A DNA stretch of 64,000 nt from positions 286,580 to 350,579 of the forward strand of contig JAFEKR010000045.1 of the NCBI GenBank assembly GCA_019022495.1, in the 5' to 3' direction. The notes beneath the pieces were generated by a model, which had not been told where the DNA came from, searched no databases, and saw nothing but the letters and a program-made list of their open reading frames with translations. The first letter of the stretch is position 1. The number at the start of each line of letters is the position of its first letter. The position numbers and the translations under genes are program-made. This document shows, one piece after another, positions 1 through 12,116 of the stretch. Origin of the DNA: Epichloe hybrida. Lineage: Eukaryota > Ascomycota > Sordariomycetes > Hypocreales > Clavicipitaceae.

Positions 1-243
1 ACAATCGCTCGCTGTTATCATATGTACGGCCGGACAGGCCTTGATGGCCAAATCCTATTTCCATATTCGCCATCACGCCCAATCTGCCAGACCTTCGTCA
101 ACCCTCAACGAGCAAATAACTGACCTTTTTGCAAGCTTTGACTGGCTTGCAGTAGACGACGATTTGGTCTGATAGGTAGGGCTTGTTGAAGTCTTTCCTC
201 ACGCTCCTCCACGTACAACCAGCTCCAAGGCTGGGCTGTTACC
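1..243. other. Upstream region of RAD6
   Basis: No coding signal is seen. The stretch leads into the RAD6 start at 244 and presumably holds its promoter and 5' leader. Any gene further left is outside the window. Confidence 0.5.
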
Positions 244-920
244 ATGTCTACCGCAGCTCGCCGTCGTTTGATGCGTGACTTCAAGGTTCGCCGCAGAAAC
301 TCATCATGTCGAAGCTTATAACAACTTCATACTAATGGCACATGATAGCGTATGCAAACTGATCCTCCTGCTGGGGTGTCTGCTTCTCCTATTCCTGACA
401 ATGTGATGACATGGTTGGTCTTCTTAGTCTTGTTGGCCGATGAAAGGGCCAGACGCATGATGTGATGCACAGTTTTGCTGACGAATTGCGAAACAGGAAC
501 GCTGTCATTATTGGCCCGGCCGATACCCCCTTCGAGGATGGTACATTTAGACTCGTGATGCAATTTGAAGAGCAATACCCGAACAAACCACCGCAGGTCA
601 AGTTCATCAGCCAGATGTTCCATCCGAACGTGTATGCGACGGGAGAGCTCTGTCTCGATATTTTACAGAACCGATGGAGTCCGACATACGACGTAGCTGC
701 CGTTTTGACAAGCATTCAGAGGTACGGACGATTGCCGCACAACTCGGCGATGATAGGTCGTTACGTGATGATGGACTAACCCAATAATGACGTTAGTTTG
801 CTCAACGATCCGAATACGGGATCTCCTGCGAACGTCGAAGCCTCGAATCTCTACAAGGACAATCGCAAGGAATACACAAAAAGAGTAAGAGAGACGGTAG
901 AAAAGAGCTGGGAGGACTAG
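244..920 (+). CDS. RAD6: Ubiquitin-conjugating enzyme E2, RAD6/UBC2
   Basis: Four exons are supported: 244-285, 349-413, 497-721 and 797-920, giving 151 residues, the usual length of filamentous-fungal RAD6. The N-terminus [14 protein letters not shown] is typical of the family. The catalytic cysteine is C88 in the [10 protein letters not shown] context, after the HPN motif (residues 78-80). The protein ends in KSWED and lacks the long acidic tail of the Saccharomyces enzyme. By family knowledge it is a nuclear and cytosolic E2 that works with RAD18 on PCNA, BRE1 on histone H2B and UBR1 in the N-degron pathway. The next gene, kinesin, is 1.3 kb downstream on the same strand. The identification is secure; only exact splice sites rest on inspection. 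Confidence 0.96.
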
Positions 921-2227
921 GTGGCGACCCAAACTACCCGCAGTGTGTGCTGTTAAGGAGAGGATGGCTCGGCCGGCATGAACCTTGTATATGGATACCG
1001 TCGGTAACTCCGACGGACGGGTACATCAAGCATTGTTTGAGTCGAGTTTTGTGGCGATGGTCTCAGTCTCGCCAAAGAAGCTGGGAAATGCTTGATGGGG
1101 TGTTTCGGTGTACGGTGCTGGACTGATTATACCAAGGGATCTGCACATTGGGAAGCATAAATGCATTTGATATTATTCATTCGCGGATCGGCCCTCGGCC
1201 TTTTGGCCTAGTTTCTATTTGTCACCCTGCTCGGGACCCTGCTTATCTTTGTCGCAGAGCAGTCGACCACACGTAAGCACAAGACTGTGAACATGAGTAG
1301 CGTTTACTTTTTCACAAGTCGGCTCAGCAGAATGCGGTTTCAGACGACTCGTCTTTGAAGGATATCAGAATCTGATGCACAACGGGCTGGGCTTTGACTG
1401 AAACAGGCGACGAAGAGGAATCGCGTGACCGGACTGGCCATTTGCCATTATGTATGGACCTGGCGGCCTGCGAAAGTGGGCCGATGCGAATTCCGTGAGG
1501 GCAGGACCCATCCATTCGTATGCCAGCCGAATAATGCGTAAAACACGGAGAAGCAGACGAATAAGACAAACCAGACCGGACGGGTCGGTCTAGTGTGTCA
1601 TTCTGGTTCCAAGGCAGAGTCGGGTGGCCAGCCGTGAATAGTCAGAGGTCAGAATACATGGACGACTACGCCACACGAGGCGATTTCACATGGTGCTCCT
1701 CCTGTCTCCTGTCTCCTGTCTCCTGTCCCTCCTTGTCCCTCCTTGTCCTAGCCAGGTACAGTGAAGTGTCAGGTACAGTACAGTGACAGGTGCACATACT
1801 CCGTGTCCGCGTCCATGACTTGTTGGGCGTGCTTGGTACGGCTTGGTACGTAATCGTAAACCGCAAGCCTCTCCCACCGGCTTGTCTATTTTAATTTACC
1901 CCCTCCCGAAGCGCGTCCCTCCCAACCAGACCTCAACCTCGTCCTGTGTCTCGATCCAACCCGTCGTCGCGTAGTCGATCTTGGGCACTGCACAGCCACC
2001 TACCTGCCTGTGCTTGCTTTTCCGAACGTCGACCCGGTCGATTCGGATTGAACTCAATCACAATACCCTTTGTTGCTCTTCTTGACAGACTTGTTCGCAT
2101 GGTTGGTTGGGCCGCTGCACATCCATCGCGCGTTGCTTTGTGTCCACCGCCCTGGACATCAACACCAGTCCCGAGGGGGTGCGGCTCATGATCCACAACA
2201 CAGCGACATTCAGCAACAAGAGCCAAA
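921..2227. other. Intergenic region RAD6-kinesin
   Basis: No ORF here has plausible protein features. It contains the RAD6 3' region, a short tandem repeat near 1.7 kb and, from about 1.9 kb, pyrimidine-rich sequence likely belonging to the kinesin promoter and leader. Confidence 0.5.
1695..1749. repeat. Short tandem repeats, 7-bp and 10-bp units
   Basis: About four copies of a 7-bp CTCCTGT unit are followed by two copies of a 10-bp CCCTCCTTGT unit. The tract lies in non-coding DNA upstream of the kinesin gene. Confidence 0.8.
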
Positions 2228-5159
2228 ATGTCTGCCAACAGCATCAAGGTTGTGGCCCGGTTCCGGCCTCAGAACCGGATTGAGCTGGAATCGGGTGGCA
2301 AGCCCATCGTCTCCTTCAGCTCAGAAGACTCGTGCAGTCTCGATGTACGTACCACCGCTCCCACTTCGAGATGCCGCTTTGGCGGGCGGCACCGAATCCC
2401 GAATCCTCGGTGTCTTTTGCAGCTAACAGATTACATCTATAGTCGAGAGAGGCCCAGGGCTCATTCACCTTCGACAGAGTGTTTGACATGGAATGCAAGC
2501 AGCAGGACATTTTCGACTTCTCCATTCGTCCCACTGTTGACGACATCTTGAACGGCTACAATGGCACTGTCTTTGCCTACGGCCAGACTGGTGCTGGTAA
2601 ATCGTACACCATGATGGGCACAAACATCGACGACGACGAAGGCCGAGGTGTTATCCCTCGTATCGTGGAGCAGATCTTCGCGAGCATCATGACCAGCGCC
2701 AGCACGATAGAGTATACCGTGCGAGTCAGCTACATAGAAATCTACATGGAGAGGATCAGAGATCTCCTGGCCCCTCAAAACGACAATCTGCCCGTGCACG
2801 AGGAGAAGAACCGTGGAGTCTACGTCAAAGGTCTTCTGGAGATTTATGTATCGAGCGTGCAAGAAGTTTACGAGGTCATGAGAAGGGGAGGAAATGCCCG
2901 AGCCGTTGCCGCAACCAACATGAATCAGGAATCATCGCGATCGCACTCGATTTTTGTCATTACCGTCACGCAGAAGAATGTCGAGACGGGTTCGGCCAAG
3001 AGCGGTCAGCTCTTCTTGGTGGATTTGGCCGGTAGTGAAAAGGTGGGGAAGACGGGCGCGAGTGGACAAACACTCGAAGAGGCCAAGAAAATCAACAAGA
3101 GCTTGAGCGCCCTCGGCATGGTCATCAATGCCCTGACTGACGGCAAATCATCTCACGTTCCTTACCGAGACTCGAAATTGACCCGAATCCTGCAAGAATC
3201 GCTGGGCGGTAACAGCCGGACGACACTCATCATCAATTGCTCCCCCAGCAGTTACAACGATGCCGAAACTCTCAGCACCTTGCGATTCGGTACGCGAGCC
3301 AAATCCATCAAGAACAAGGCCAAGGTCAATGCCGAGCTCAGTCCCGCCGAGCTCAAGATGCTGCTCAAGAAGGCACAGGGCCAAGTCACCAACTTCGAGA
3401 ACTACATCTCGACTCTTGAAGGCGAAATTCAACTATGGCGCTCCGGAGAGTCGGTTCCTAAAGAGAAATGGGCACAACCTGGGGATGGCGTAGTGGCAAA
3501 GGCAGAGCCCAAGACTCCACGTCCGTCAACACCTTCCCGACTCGCAGCTGAGAGCCGATCAGAAACACCAGTCGCTGCCGACCGGGCTTCCACCCCAAGC
3601 TTGCAGTTGGAGAAGGACGAACGGGAGGAATTCTTGCGCCGCGAAAACGAACTTCAAGACCAGCTTGCAGAGAAGGAGTCGCTGGCAACGGCGGCTGAGA
3701 AGACCCTGCGTGAGACCAAGGAGGAGTTGGCCTATCTCAAGGAACACGACAGCAAACTGGGCAAGGAAAACGAGAGACTGACAACGGAAACGAACGAGTT
3801 CAAGATGCAGCTCGAGCGGCTCACGTTTGAAAGCAAGGAGGCGCAGATCACCATGGACGCGCTGAAGGAAGCAAACTCGGAGCTGACTACTGAGCTGGAC
3901 GATGTCAAGCAGCAACTTCTCGACATCAAGATGAATGCCAAGGAAACCGGCGCAGCCTATGACGAAAAGGAGAAACGCAAGGCCGAGAAGATGGCCAAGA
4001 TGATGGCTGGCTTTGACCTTGGAGGGGAGGTGTTCAGCGACAATGAGCGATCCATCAGTGAAGCCATTCAACACATTGACAGACTGCATGAAATCTGTGC
4101 CGTGGGTGACAACATTGCGCCAGATGAGCTGAAGGACCTCCGCTCCAGGCTGGTGGAAACGCAGGGCATCGTGAGACAAGCAGAGCTCTCCATGTTTGGG
4201 ACCTCATCCGGCGAGGTGGATCCTCGGAGGAGACATGAGCTGGAGGAGAAGTTGGAAGCCATGCACCAGCAGTACGAAGATCTTTTGACCAAGAATCTGG
4301 GTGAAAGCGATGTCGAAGAAGTCAAGACGTTGCTGGAGAATGCCTATGCCAGCCGCCAGTCGACGCAGGCCCAGCTGATTGAGGAGCTCAAGGCAGATGC
4401 GGCCCAGAAGGTGAACGAGAACTCACGGATGAAGTTACTCATAGAAGACCTTCAGCAGCGAGTCAAGGCTGGAGGTGCTGCACCCATGACCAACGGCAAA
4501 ACCATCCAACAACAGATTGCCGAATTCGACGTCATGAAGAAGAGCCTGATGCGGGACCTGCAGAATCGCTGCGAGCGCGTTGTCGAGCTGGAGATCTCGC
4601 TGGACGAGACGCGCGAGCAGTACAACAATGTGCTGCGGTCATCCAACAACCGGGCCCAGCAGAAGAAGATGGCATTTTTGGAGAGAAATCTCGAACAGCT
4701 GACGCAGGTCCAGCGTCAGCTGGTGGAGCAAAACTCTGCGCTCAAGAAAGAGGTCGCCATTGCTGAACGTAAGCTGATTGCACGAAATGAGCGCATTCAG
4801 AGTCTGGAGAGCCTGCTGCAAGACAGCCAAGAAAAGATGGCAGCGGCTAATCACAAGTACGTGTACACAACAACACCCACGACTGACACTCTCGAGAGGT
4901 TGATTACTAACACGAGGCTTCCAGGTTCGAAGTCCAGCTCGCCTCTGTCAAGGAGCGCCTCGAGGCAGCCAAGGCCGGAAGCACCAAGGGCCTCAATGCC
5001 ACGGGCGAGGGCTTCAGCTTTGCCAACGCCGGAAGCCGCATCGCGAAACCCCTCCGCGGAGGCGGCGGCGGTGACGGTCCCGGCGTCCCCACGGTCACGT
5101 CACTTCAGAATGAAGCAGCCAGCAACAAGAGGAGCAGCTGGTTCTTTAACAAGTCGTAG
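2228..5159 (+). CDS. Kinesin-1 heavy chain (conventional kinesin)
   Basis: Exons 2228-2344, 2443-4856 and 4925-5159 encode 921 residues, close to the about 930 of Neurospora NKIN. The motor domain occupies roughly residues 5-335. It shows the P-loop GQTGAGKSYTM, switch I NQESSRSH and switch II DLAGSEKVGKTGA, followed by the neck. A long heptad-rich coiled coil follows (about 350-860, interrupted near 400 by a Pro/Ser/Thr-rich hinge). The short globular tail ends in the sequence SSWFFNKS. The last intron (4857-4924) is required to reach this tail; reading through it gives a spurious longer ORF. By family knowledge it is a plus-end-directed microtubule motor that moves vesicles and early endosomes toward hyphal tips. 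Kinesin-1 of fungi acts without light chains. Confidence 0.96.
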
Positions 5160-6079
5160 AGAAAACTGCCACGCGAACTCTGTTGATTTTTCTTTTCTTG
5201 CGAGCGGCATGTTACGAAATAGCGAGACACGAATAGACATGACCACTGGACATGGCCACCACACCCACGCGACAAGAAAGACCTGCAGCGACTTAGATGA
5301 TGGGAGTTTTTGTTGTCATCTTATCGGTTCGACTTTTTGTCTTGGGCCGACTTGTCGCTCTCCCGCAGTGGCGCTTTCACCCTCCCCTCCGCCCCCCCCC
5401 CTCTGGCGCCGCATCTCTCTCTCCCCTCACACCCCGCTCCCTATTCCTTCCAATTTTTGAACCTGTTTTCCTTTTTTCATGCTGTCGTATACCACAGACC
5501 GCTTCGATGAGGTGCCGGTTTTTCGAGCATCATACCACCATCACCCCCTTCCCTCCTCATCTTGTGACTCTGGACTTTGAAAGACGAGGTATCGATGACG
5601 ACTTGGATTTACGACATGGCCTCGAGGAAGCGGTGAAAGGAAGAGGGGTACATGATACTCGAGGGGCCGAATGATGCCATGGGAAGCCAACGATATGGGT
5701 CTACAAGGGACATCGGAGGAGTTGGTGGATGGGGGGTGGCGATTCTGATTGTAGAGCTCACGTATGAATTACATAGTACAAAATATAAAAAGTCAAAACT
5801 TTTCGAGGCAATTAAAAAGGAGCACCGAGGTGAGAGGGGAGTTATTTTGATACTGTAATTTGATTGCTAGTTCCAGAGCGGTTTGGCAACATGGCCGACG
5901 AGAAATAATTGCGAACAAGGCTCTATAAACAGGGTGCATGATGAGGTATGTTAAGGAACGAGGATTACAGTTGTGTCGTTTGTGTGGTCCAACGCTAAGA
6001 TATCGGAGACGAGTAAATGAAAAGTTTCTGACCACATTGTGATTCAGACGTGATACGTGTACCCAAAATGAAAAATTCT
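5160..6079. other. Convergent intergenic region
   Basis: This lies between the 3' ends of the kinesin (plus) and the membrane-protein gene (minus). A C-rich run near 5390 and A/T-rich sequence near 5780 are seen, but no gene is supported. Confidence 0.5.
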
Positions 6080-7293
6080 CTAGCGGACTTGTTTGCTGTG
6101 CTTGGCAATGAAAACAGCCTGAGGGACAATAATGGCGCTGGCGACAAGGAAGACACCAATGCTAAACAGAAACATCTTGACGTAGAGGGTTAGCAAGCGG
6201 CGCCAGGAGGACTTGCTGAATGTGACCCAGGCGTCTGTGACCGTGGCGTAACCCTTTCCGCCAACGACCTCGGGCTCGACCTTGCCCTCAAAGGAGCGAT
6301 CAAAGGGGATAATGGTGCTCTGCTCGACGGGTAGGAGCGAGGCCTGGACGCGGACGAGAACGACGTAAGCGGGGATGATGACAAAAATGGAGCAAGCGAG
6401 GGTGACGAGGATGACGAGGAGAGACTTGACGATGAAGCCGGCGTCCATAGCGTCCATGTCCATGGGCTCGTTCACGCCAGTCTTTGGCATCTGAAGGCCG
6501 AGGATGAAGGCGACGGCAAAGGGAATGAAGCGAGCGACTTCCCGGGCGAACCAGAAAATGGTGACGGCCTTCCACGTCGCGTCAAAGGTGCGTCGGAAGG
6601 GCGGCAAACGGGACCAGAAGTGCAGGGGGGATTGCTCCGAAATAACAATGTGAACCCAGGCGGTGCTGAGCTGGACGAGGATCAGGGAGGCGAGCAGCGT
6701 GGCAACCGGGTAGAAGAAGCCACCGACAGCGCCGGTGAAGATGGCCACGACCATGGAGGTCAGGAAGGCTTGGGCAAGGAAGCAGGAGAAGCCGCGGAAG
6801 TTGGCCATGAAGCCGCCGTTGGCCATGAGCAAGCGATTGATGGCACGGAACGAGCATGTCACGGTGCGAGGCTGGCCGCGCGTGGGCTTGAAGCCGTTGC
6901 GGGTGATGCCTATGCCTGCGCCACCTTCGGCATCGGCCGACTGGTCTTGGAGGGAGACGGGTTCGTAGGCGGGCGGGTTCTCGTCTTCGACCATGGCGAA
7001 GACGGGGTAGATCATCTTGAAGGTGTATTCGAACTGTGGAGAGTGACATGGAGTTAGTACATTGATGGGGGAGATGGAGATGGAAATGCCCATGGAAACC
7101 ACCCGTGAGCAAATACCGACAAAGGAATCTATGATACTAATCTTGGAGGGGTTAGGGGGAAGTAACTCACAAGGAGAACCGCTGGGATGAGCAGCAGAAC
7201 GTCGATGAGGATAACGAGGAAAGCCCACGATGGCAGCTCATAGCCTCTGATATCGTCGCCGCCTTGGACGGCGCGTTTGATGGAGAAATGCAT
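6080..7293 (-). CDS. Multi-pass membrane protein, fungal, function unknown
   Basis: Two exons, 7171-7293 and 6080-7033, encode 358 residues. The first ATG in frame is at 7293; the ORF open upstream of it has only a TTG. About six hydrophobic segments are visible: one near residues 20-42, a pair around 135-185, one near 215-240, one near 260-290 and one near 330-352. A Pro-rich acidic stretch follows the first helix (ENPPAYEP), which resembles a PPxY-type WW/Rsp5-ligase ligand (PPAY). I do not recognise the family. The protein looks like a conserved fungal membrane protein of the endomembrane system, but that location is an inference. It is divergently transcribed from the PPM1-like gene across 660 bp. 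Confidence 0.8.
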
Positions 7294-7956
7294 GGTGGCG
7301 AAACTGTCTAGCAATGTTGATATGAGAAGGGGAGTAAAGAGGGAGAAGAGAATAAAAAGTCAAAAGTAGAATGGAGGGGGAGGAGGGAGCAAAGAGGGTT
7401 TGGTTGTTTGACGAGAAATGAGAGCCAGGGTTTTGCTATACATGTACATATACACGATGAGGAAAGGACGGAAGAAGGGCCATGTACTCCGTAAGGCCTA
7501 CGTAGATACGTAGATGGCATACGTAGGCAGCAAAGCGGGGCGAGGCCGGTGTTTTATGTGGTACGGACTGACTACTCCTACCGTCCTACGACTCCGTACG
7601 GAGTACATATGTACATAATCCGTAAGCGCCAGCCTAACAAGGCCCAGGTGGATGGGGGCTGAGCAAGTTGCCGGGACTCGGCGACTCGGGTGTACGGATT
7701 CACAGTGGGGGCGTCGTGGACGACTTGGACTCCTGGGGTGAGTGGGGTGAGTGGGGTGTGCATGTATGAAACCTGTTCCCTGCTACCTGGCCGGGCATTG
7801 GTGGGCGGGCAAAAGTGGTGGGCACGGAAGCTCTTCCTGGACGCTCTTGAGCTCTTTTCCCGCCGTCGCAATGGAGACCCCAGAGACGGGCCAGAACATC
7901 TTGTTCGACCAGCTTTCTCACCTTGATCAGCGAATCCTCGTCCTAGTCGATCATCT
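7294..7956. promoter_or_regulatory. Divergent intergenic region (membrane protein / PPM1)
   Basis: The 5' ends of the minus-strand membrane-protein gene and the plus-strand methyltransferase gene face away from each other here, so the stretch should contain both promoters. It is rich in short TACGTA/GTACGGAGTAC-like palindromes around 7490-7620. No specific factor site can be assigned. Confidence 0.5.
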
Positions 7957-9117
7957 ATGGCTGCGCCGTCGATTCCCAATCTACTCACGCTGAGGGGAGG
8001 CAGCCGTGGAGGACGAGGCAGACCACCGGGCGGCTCTCCATCATCGGCAGTCGTTTCTCCAGACACTGCCATCCAAGGCACCGACACAGATGCCGCCGTC
8101 TCACGCTTGAGCGCCGTCGACCTGGGATACCTCGACGATCCCTACGCAAGACTCTTCGTGACGGGGCCGCCCACGAGAAGGTTGCCCATCATCAACAGAG
8201 GTGAGCGGCACCCCGAACGAATGCACATCCAGATTCCAGCACGCATGCCTCGCGTTCCAAGAGACTGAAAGGGCTGAAGGGGCTGAAGGGACTGAAGGGA
8301 CTGATGCCTCTCAGGAACTTATGCGCGGACCACGTCGTTGGATAGCATGATCCAGGCTTTCCTCTCGCGCAACGGCACATCCCTCAAGCAGATCATCTCT
8401 CTTGGTGCCGGCACCGACACCAGACCTCTCCACATGCTTCAGAGGCCCGGGGCCGAAAACGTCATCTACCATGAGCTGGACTTCGAGCCAACCTGTCGGC
8501 GCAAACTGGCCATCACACAGTCCTCGCCTGATCTACGTCACATTTTCCGAGACTTCAGCATTCACAACAACGGCTCCTGGGGCGCCGAACCTTGCAGGGG
8601 CGGCTCATACCACTGCCATGCCTTGGACCTGCGCAGCCTCACCAAGTCTGTCACGGCGCTGCCCAGCAGCATACGCAGCGACGTCCCAACTCTCTTGCTA
8701 TCCGAATGCTGTCTCTGTTACCTGACACAGCACGACTCGGAAAACGTCTTGCGATTTTTCACTTCCAAGATACCTACCATTGCCGCATTGTTGTACGAGC
8801 CGTTGCCACTAGATGACGCCTTTGGAAAAATGATGATTTCCAATCTGAAAGCGCGACAGATTCACATGCCCTCGTTGGACAAGTACAAGAATCAACAGGG
8901 TCAAGTGTCGAGACTGCGCGAGTCGGGATTCGACAGCACCGGCTATGCGACTATCGAGAATGCGTGGGATACGTGGGTGGACCAGAGGGAGAGGGAGAGA
9001 GTCGATCGTCTGGAGGGCCTGGATGAGGTTGAAGAGTGGAAGTTGCTGGCGGCGCATTACATCGTGGTGTGGGGGACAAGGGGCGTGGAACTCGGGCCGA
9101 CGAGCAGAACTCGCTGA
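7957..9117 (+). CDS. PPM1: Leucine carboxyl methyltransferase 1 (PP2A methyltransferase)
   Basis: Exons 7957-8200 and 8315-9117 encode 348 residues, compared with 334 for human LCMT1. The SAM-binding motif [10 protein letters not shown] lies early in exon 2, followed by YHELDFEP and the conserved [12 protein letters not shown] strand. These mark the LCM family; the absence of a C-terminal kelch-like region argues for PPM1 rather than the tRNA wybutosine enzyme PPM2. By family knowledge it methylates the C-terminal leucine carboxylate of the PP2A catalytic subunit and so controls assembly of PP2A holoenzymes. The N-terminal 50 residues are Gly/Arg/Pro-rich and probably disordered. The intron carries a 9-bp tandem repeat. 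Confidence 0.92.
8265..8304. repeat. 9-bp tandem repeat inside the PPM1 intron
   Basis: About four copies of CTGAAGGGG/A stand between donor (8201) and acceptor (8314) of the intron. The unit length is a multiple of three, but the repeat lies wholly in the intron. Confidence 0.85.
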
Positions 9118-9719
9118 GACGGAGAGCCTGGAGAACAATCCATCAATCCCATCTTAGCTCCGTGAGATATCAATGTTCAAGCCCGATGTCCTTGAAGCAC
9201 ATGCTTGTAGCCTTGCACCATGATCGGTGAGTGGGAGAATGAGCGACTTGGTGTTGAGAGAAGGTCACGTGTCAGAGCAGTCACCGCGTCGGTCCCGCAA
9301 CTCATCCCTCGACTCATCCCTCGACTCATCCCTCGACTCATGAGACCAAAGCTCTCTCTCACTCATCTTTCTTATTTACTTGCGACTGACATACCGCCAT
9401 CGCATGCATACATTCACTTAATCCGACATTCATACAGTGATAATAGACCTCTGGCGCATATCCATAACTGCATCATCTTTTTCCAAAAGAATACACTTGA
9501 AAAAAAACAGCAGCATCTTCATACCGATTGCAGGCATTATTACACTCCTCAATCTCATTTGAACGCCTCACCACCTCATCGCCGCATGCGCATCGCCTCA
9601 CAATTTTGAATTGTCAAATCATTACATGATCGAATAAGTCATCAAAGGACATTTGAAAAGGGGGAAGATCTTAAAAAAAAAAAGGCTCGGCATCCCGTAA
9701 CGGAGCCACGGCCGCTGTG
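9118..9719. other. Intergenic region PPM1-SPT3
   Basis: No gene is supported. A 12-bp tandem repeat (TCATCCCTCGAC, three copies) is at 9302-9340, and the SPT3 promoter is expected near the right end. Confidence 0.5.
9302..9340. repeat. 12-bp tandem repeat
   Basis: Three near-perfect copies of TCATCCCTCGAC lie in the 3' region of the PPM1-like gene. Confidence 0.85.
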
Positions 9720-10886
9720 ATGGCCGACTCCAAGGATAACAAGGCGTACAAGTACCGCCAGGAAATCAGCCAGGTGCGAAAAGACAACGCCTCGCTCGCG
9801 CTCGCACTCTCCCTAGGCATCAAAGGGCACAGCCGTGTTTCCCGCTCTTTGATCAAAGATGAAAGTCAGGAGTAGATGCTTACAACAGAGACGCTGACTC
9901 TCACCCCACAGATGATGTACGTCTCTGGTGAGACGGGCGAGCCATCAGTCGAAACAACCAGCATTATAGAGGACATTGTTCGCCAACAAGTCATTGAATT
10001 AGTGAGTGAATAATCATCCCCCCTCTCCCAATTCTTTGCAAAAGATGAATCATCACTCACCAACCACCAGCTCCGCAACTGCACAGAGCTCGCCTCCCGG
10101 CGCGGCTCCAAATCCATCCACACAAACGACCTCATCTTCCAAATCCGCCACGACCAAGCCAAGGTCTCCCGCCTCCGCACCTTCCTCTCGTGGAAAGACG
10201 TGCGCAAGAACGTCAAGGACTCGGACGACAAGGGCGCGGACGCGGACCTCGGCGCGGCCGGGGACGAGGGCGTGGTGCCCAGCGGCCCCGTCGACGAGGC
10301 GGCCAAGAAGAACAAGAAGGCAAAGGTCGGGCTGCCGTGGGAGCCCGCCTCGTTCTACTCGGTCGAGGTGCCGGAGCGGGAGGACGAGGAGGACGAGGAG
10401 GAGGAGGAGATGAACCACATCACGCTCCAGCGGCTGCGCAAGGCCGACGAGCGGACAAAGGTCATGACAAAGGAGGAGTACGTGACGTGGTCCGAGTACA
10501 GGCAGGCGAGCTTCACGTGGAGGAAGGGCAAGCGGTTCCGGGAGTGGGCGGGCTTCGGCATCGTGACGGACAGCAAGCCGTCGGACGACATTGTCGACAT
10601 ACTGGGCTTCCTGACGTTCGAGATGGTGGCCACGCTGACCGAGGTGGCGCTCAAGGTCAAGGAGCAGGAGGACACGGCGAGGGCGCAGAGCGGCGCAGAC
10701 AACGCGGGGACCAAGAAGAGGAAGCGCCAGCAGGGCTTGTTCGACCCCCCGAGCGAGGGCAAGACGCCCGTTGAGCCGAGGCACGTCCAGGAGGCCTTTA
10801 GGCGCTTCCAGGAGAGGCCCAAGAAGTCGAGGGCCATGTTGGTTGGCACGAGGATGACGCCCAAGACGCCTTTGAACATTATATGA
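9720..10886 (+). CDS. SPT3: SAGA complex subunit SPT3
   Basis: Exons 9720-9773, 9912-10001 and 10071-10886 encode 319 residues (yeast Spt3 has 337). The N-terminus reads [20 protein letters not shown] with the conserved [15 protein letters not shown] segment. This is the first histone-fold of the TAF13/TFIID-18 type. A second histone-fold region begins at [14 protein letters not shown] near residue 215. A highly acidic linker ([10 protein letters not shown]) separates the two. By family knowledge SPT3 sits in the SAGA coactivator and helps deliver TBP to TATA promoters. Exon 3 is very GC-rich, which creates long antisense ORFs that I regard as shadows. Confidence 0.95.
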
Positions 10887-11219
10887 TGGGGTTTTTTCGT
10901 TGGTCTTTTAATTTTATTTGGGGAAAATTGGACGGATGGGATGCATTGGACCAATTGGATGGATTTAATTCGGGGTTTTTTTTTTTTTTTTTTTTTTGAA
11001 TACAAGAAATGCAACAACACGCTTGCGCACTTGCACTGCACGGTTCCCAAATGCCGCGAAACCACCGAGTTAAACACCAATGAAATCAAATTCGTGCACC
11101 ACCCCAAGCCATGCCATGCCATGCATGCACCCCATGCACAACGCAACCCGACAAGTTCCCCATCACCAAGACATCTCGAACCCCAACCGCCCCCAACCCT
11201 CCTCCATCCGTCCATCAAA
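10887..11219. other. Intergenic region SPT3-AP-2 sigma
   Basis: No coding signal is present. A 22-nt poly-T tract runs from 10976 to 10997 and probably lies between the SPT3 3' end and the AP-2 sigma promoter. Confidence 0.6.
10976..10997. repeat. 22-nt poly-T tract
   Basis: One of several homopolymer tracts in the window's non-coding DNA; it lies between SPT3 and AP-2 sigma. Confidence 0.9.
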
Positions 11220-11720
11220 ATGCTCTCCTTCATCCTCATCCAAAACCGCCAGTTTGTCACCCACCCCTCCCCTCTCCCTCACAACGGCACCAACCTAACC
11301 TCCCCCCCCTCCCTTCAAAGGGGCAAAACCCGCCTCGCAAAATGGTACGCCCCCTACGGCGACGACGAGAAGATCAAGCTCAAGGGCGAAGTGCACCGGC
11401 TCATCGCCCCCCGCGACCAAAAGTACCAGTCCAACTTTGTCGAGTTCCGCAACAACAAGATCGTCTACCGCCGCTACGCGGGGCTCTTCTTCTGCGCCTG
11501 CGTCGACACAAACGACAACGAGCTGGCGTACCTCGAGGCCATACACTTCTTCGTCGAGGTGCTGGATTCCTTCTTCGGCAACGTGTGCGAGCTGGATCTC
11601 GTCTTCAACTTCTACAAGGTGTATGCTATTCTGGACGAGGTCTTCCTGGCGGGCGAGATTGAGGAGACGAGCAAGCAGGTTGTTCTGACGAGGTTGGAGC
11701 ACTTGGACAAGTTGGAGTGA
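11220..11720 (+). CDS. APS2: AP-2 adaptor complex sigma subunit
   Basis: A 32-nt first exon (11220-11251) and exon 11321-11720 encode 143 residues, the normal size of an adaptor small chain. The sequence starts [11 protein letters not shown] and continues GKTRLAKWY. The stretches [20 protein letters not shown] and [14 protein letters not shown] distinguish AP-2 sigma from the AP-1 and AP-3 small subunits. [13 protein letters not shown] near the C-terminus matches the dileucine-cargo binding subunit. By family knowledge it is part of the clathrin adaptor at the plasma membrane. Confidence 0.95.
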   Translation: MLSFILIQNRQFVTHPSPLPHNGTNLTSPPSLQRGKTRLAKWYAPYGDDEKIKLKGEVHRLIAPRDQKYQSNFVEFRNNKIVYRRYAGLFFCACVDTNDNELAYLEAIHFFVEVLDSFFGNVCELDLVFNFYKVYAILDEVFLAGEIEETSKQVVLTRLEHLDKLE

Positions 11721-12116
11721 TTGAGGGGAGCAGCAGGTGAGGTTTGCATGAGGGGAGAGGGCAATGGTATTCATGGAGACGGCGCATGGGAGTTAAAATG
11801 ACACTGGGGGCTCAGAAAAAAAAAGCCGCGAGACCACGAGTGCTGGTACACGACAACGCGGTTGTCTTGGCTAAATTGGAGAGAGTGCAACCATGTTTGT
11901 TTTATCCATGGTTTCTGACATGAATGGTTTTTTTTTACTAGATTCACTGCGACTAGCCAATTTGCCCGGAGAAAGTGGTCGAAACACTACTTGTACATAT
12001 TGTGTCGTGCTAATCTCTCACCAGACCTGCTTCGCTGGCATTCTCTTTTCCTCCCCGGGTCGACCACTTGTCCGTGTTCACAAGTGTCTTCCGTTTTTTG
12101 TCTCTAGTCCAGCTTG
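11721..12116. other. Convergent intergenic region
   Basis: It separates the 3' ends of AP-2 sigma (plus) and the zinc-knuckle gene (minus). Nothing else is supported. Confidence 0.5.

Noticed and set aside
1194..1210. Short CTCGGCCTTTTGGCCTA string resembling the 5' end of U2 snRNA
   Set aside because: Similarity stops after about 15 bases and the branch-recognition sequence does not follow.
3559..4179. 206-codon antisense ORF inside the kinesin coiled coil
   Set aside because: Leu-rich shadow of Glu/Lys/Gln codons; no independent support.
10053..10784. Long antisense ORF (243 codons) opposite SPT3
   Set aside because: It is a shadow of GC-rich codon use in SPT3, which is secure by homology.
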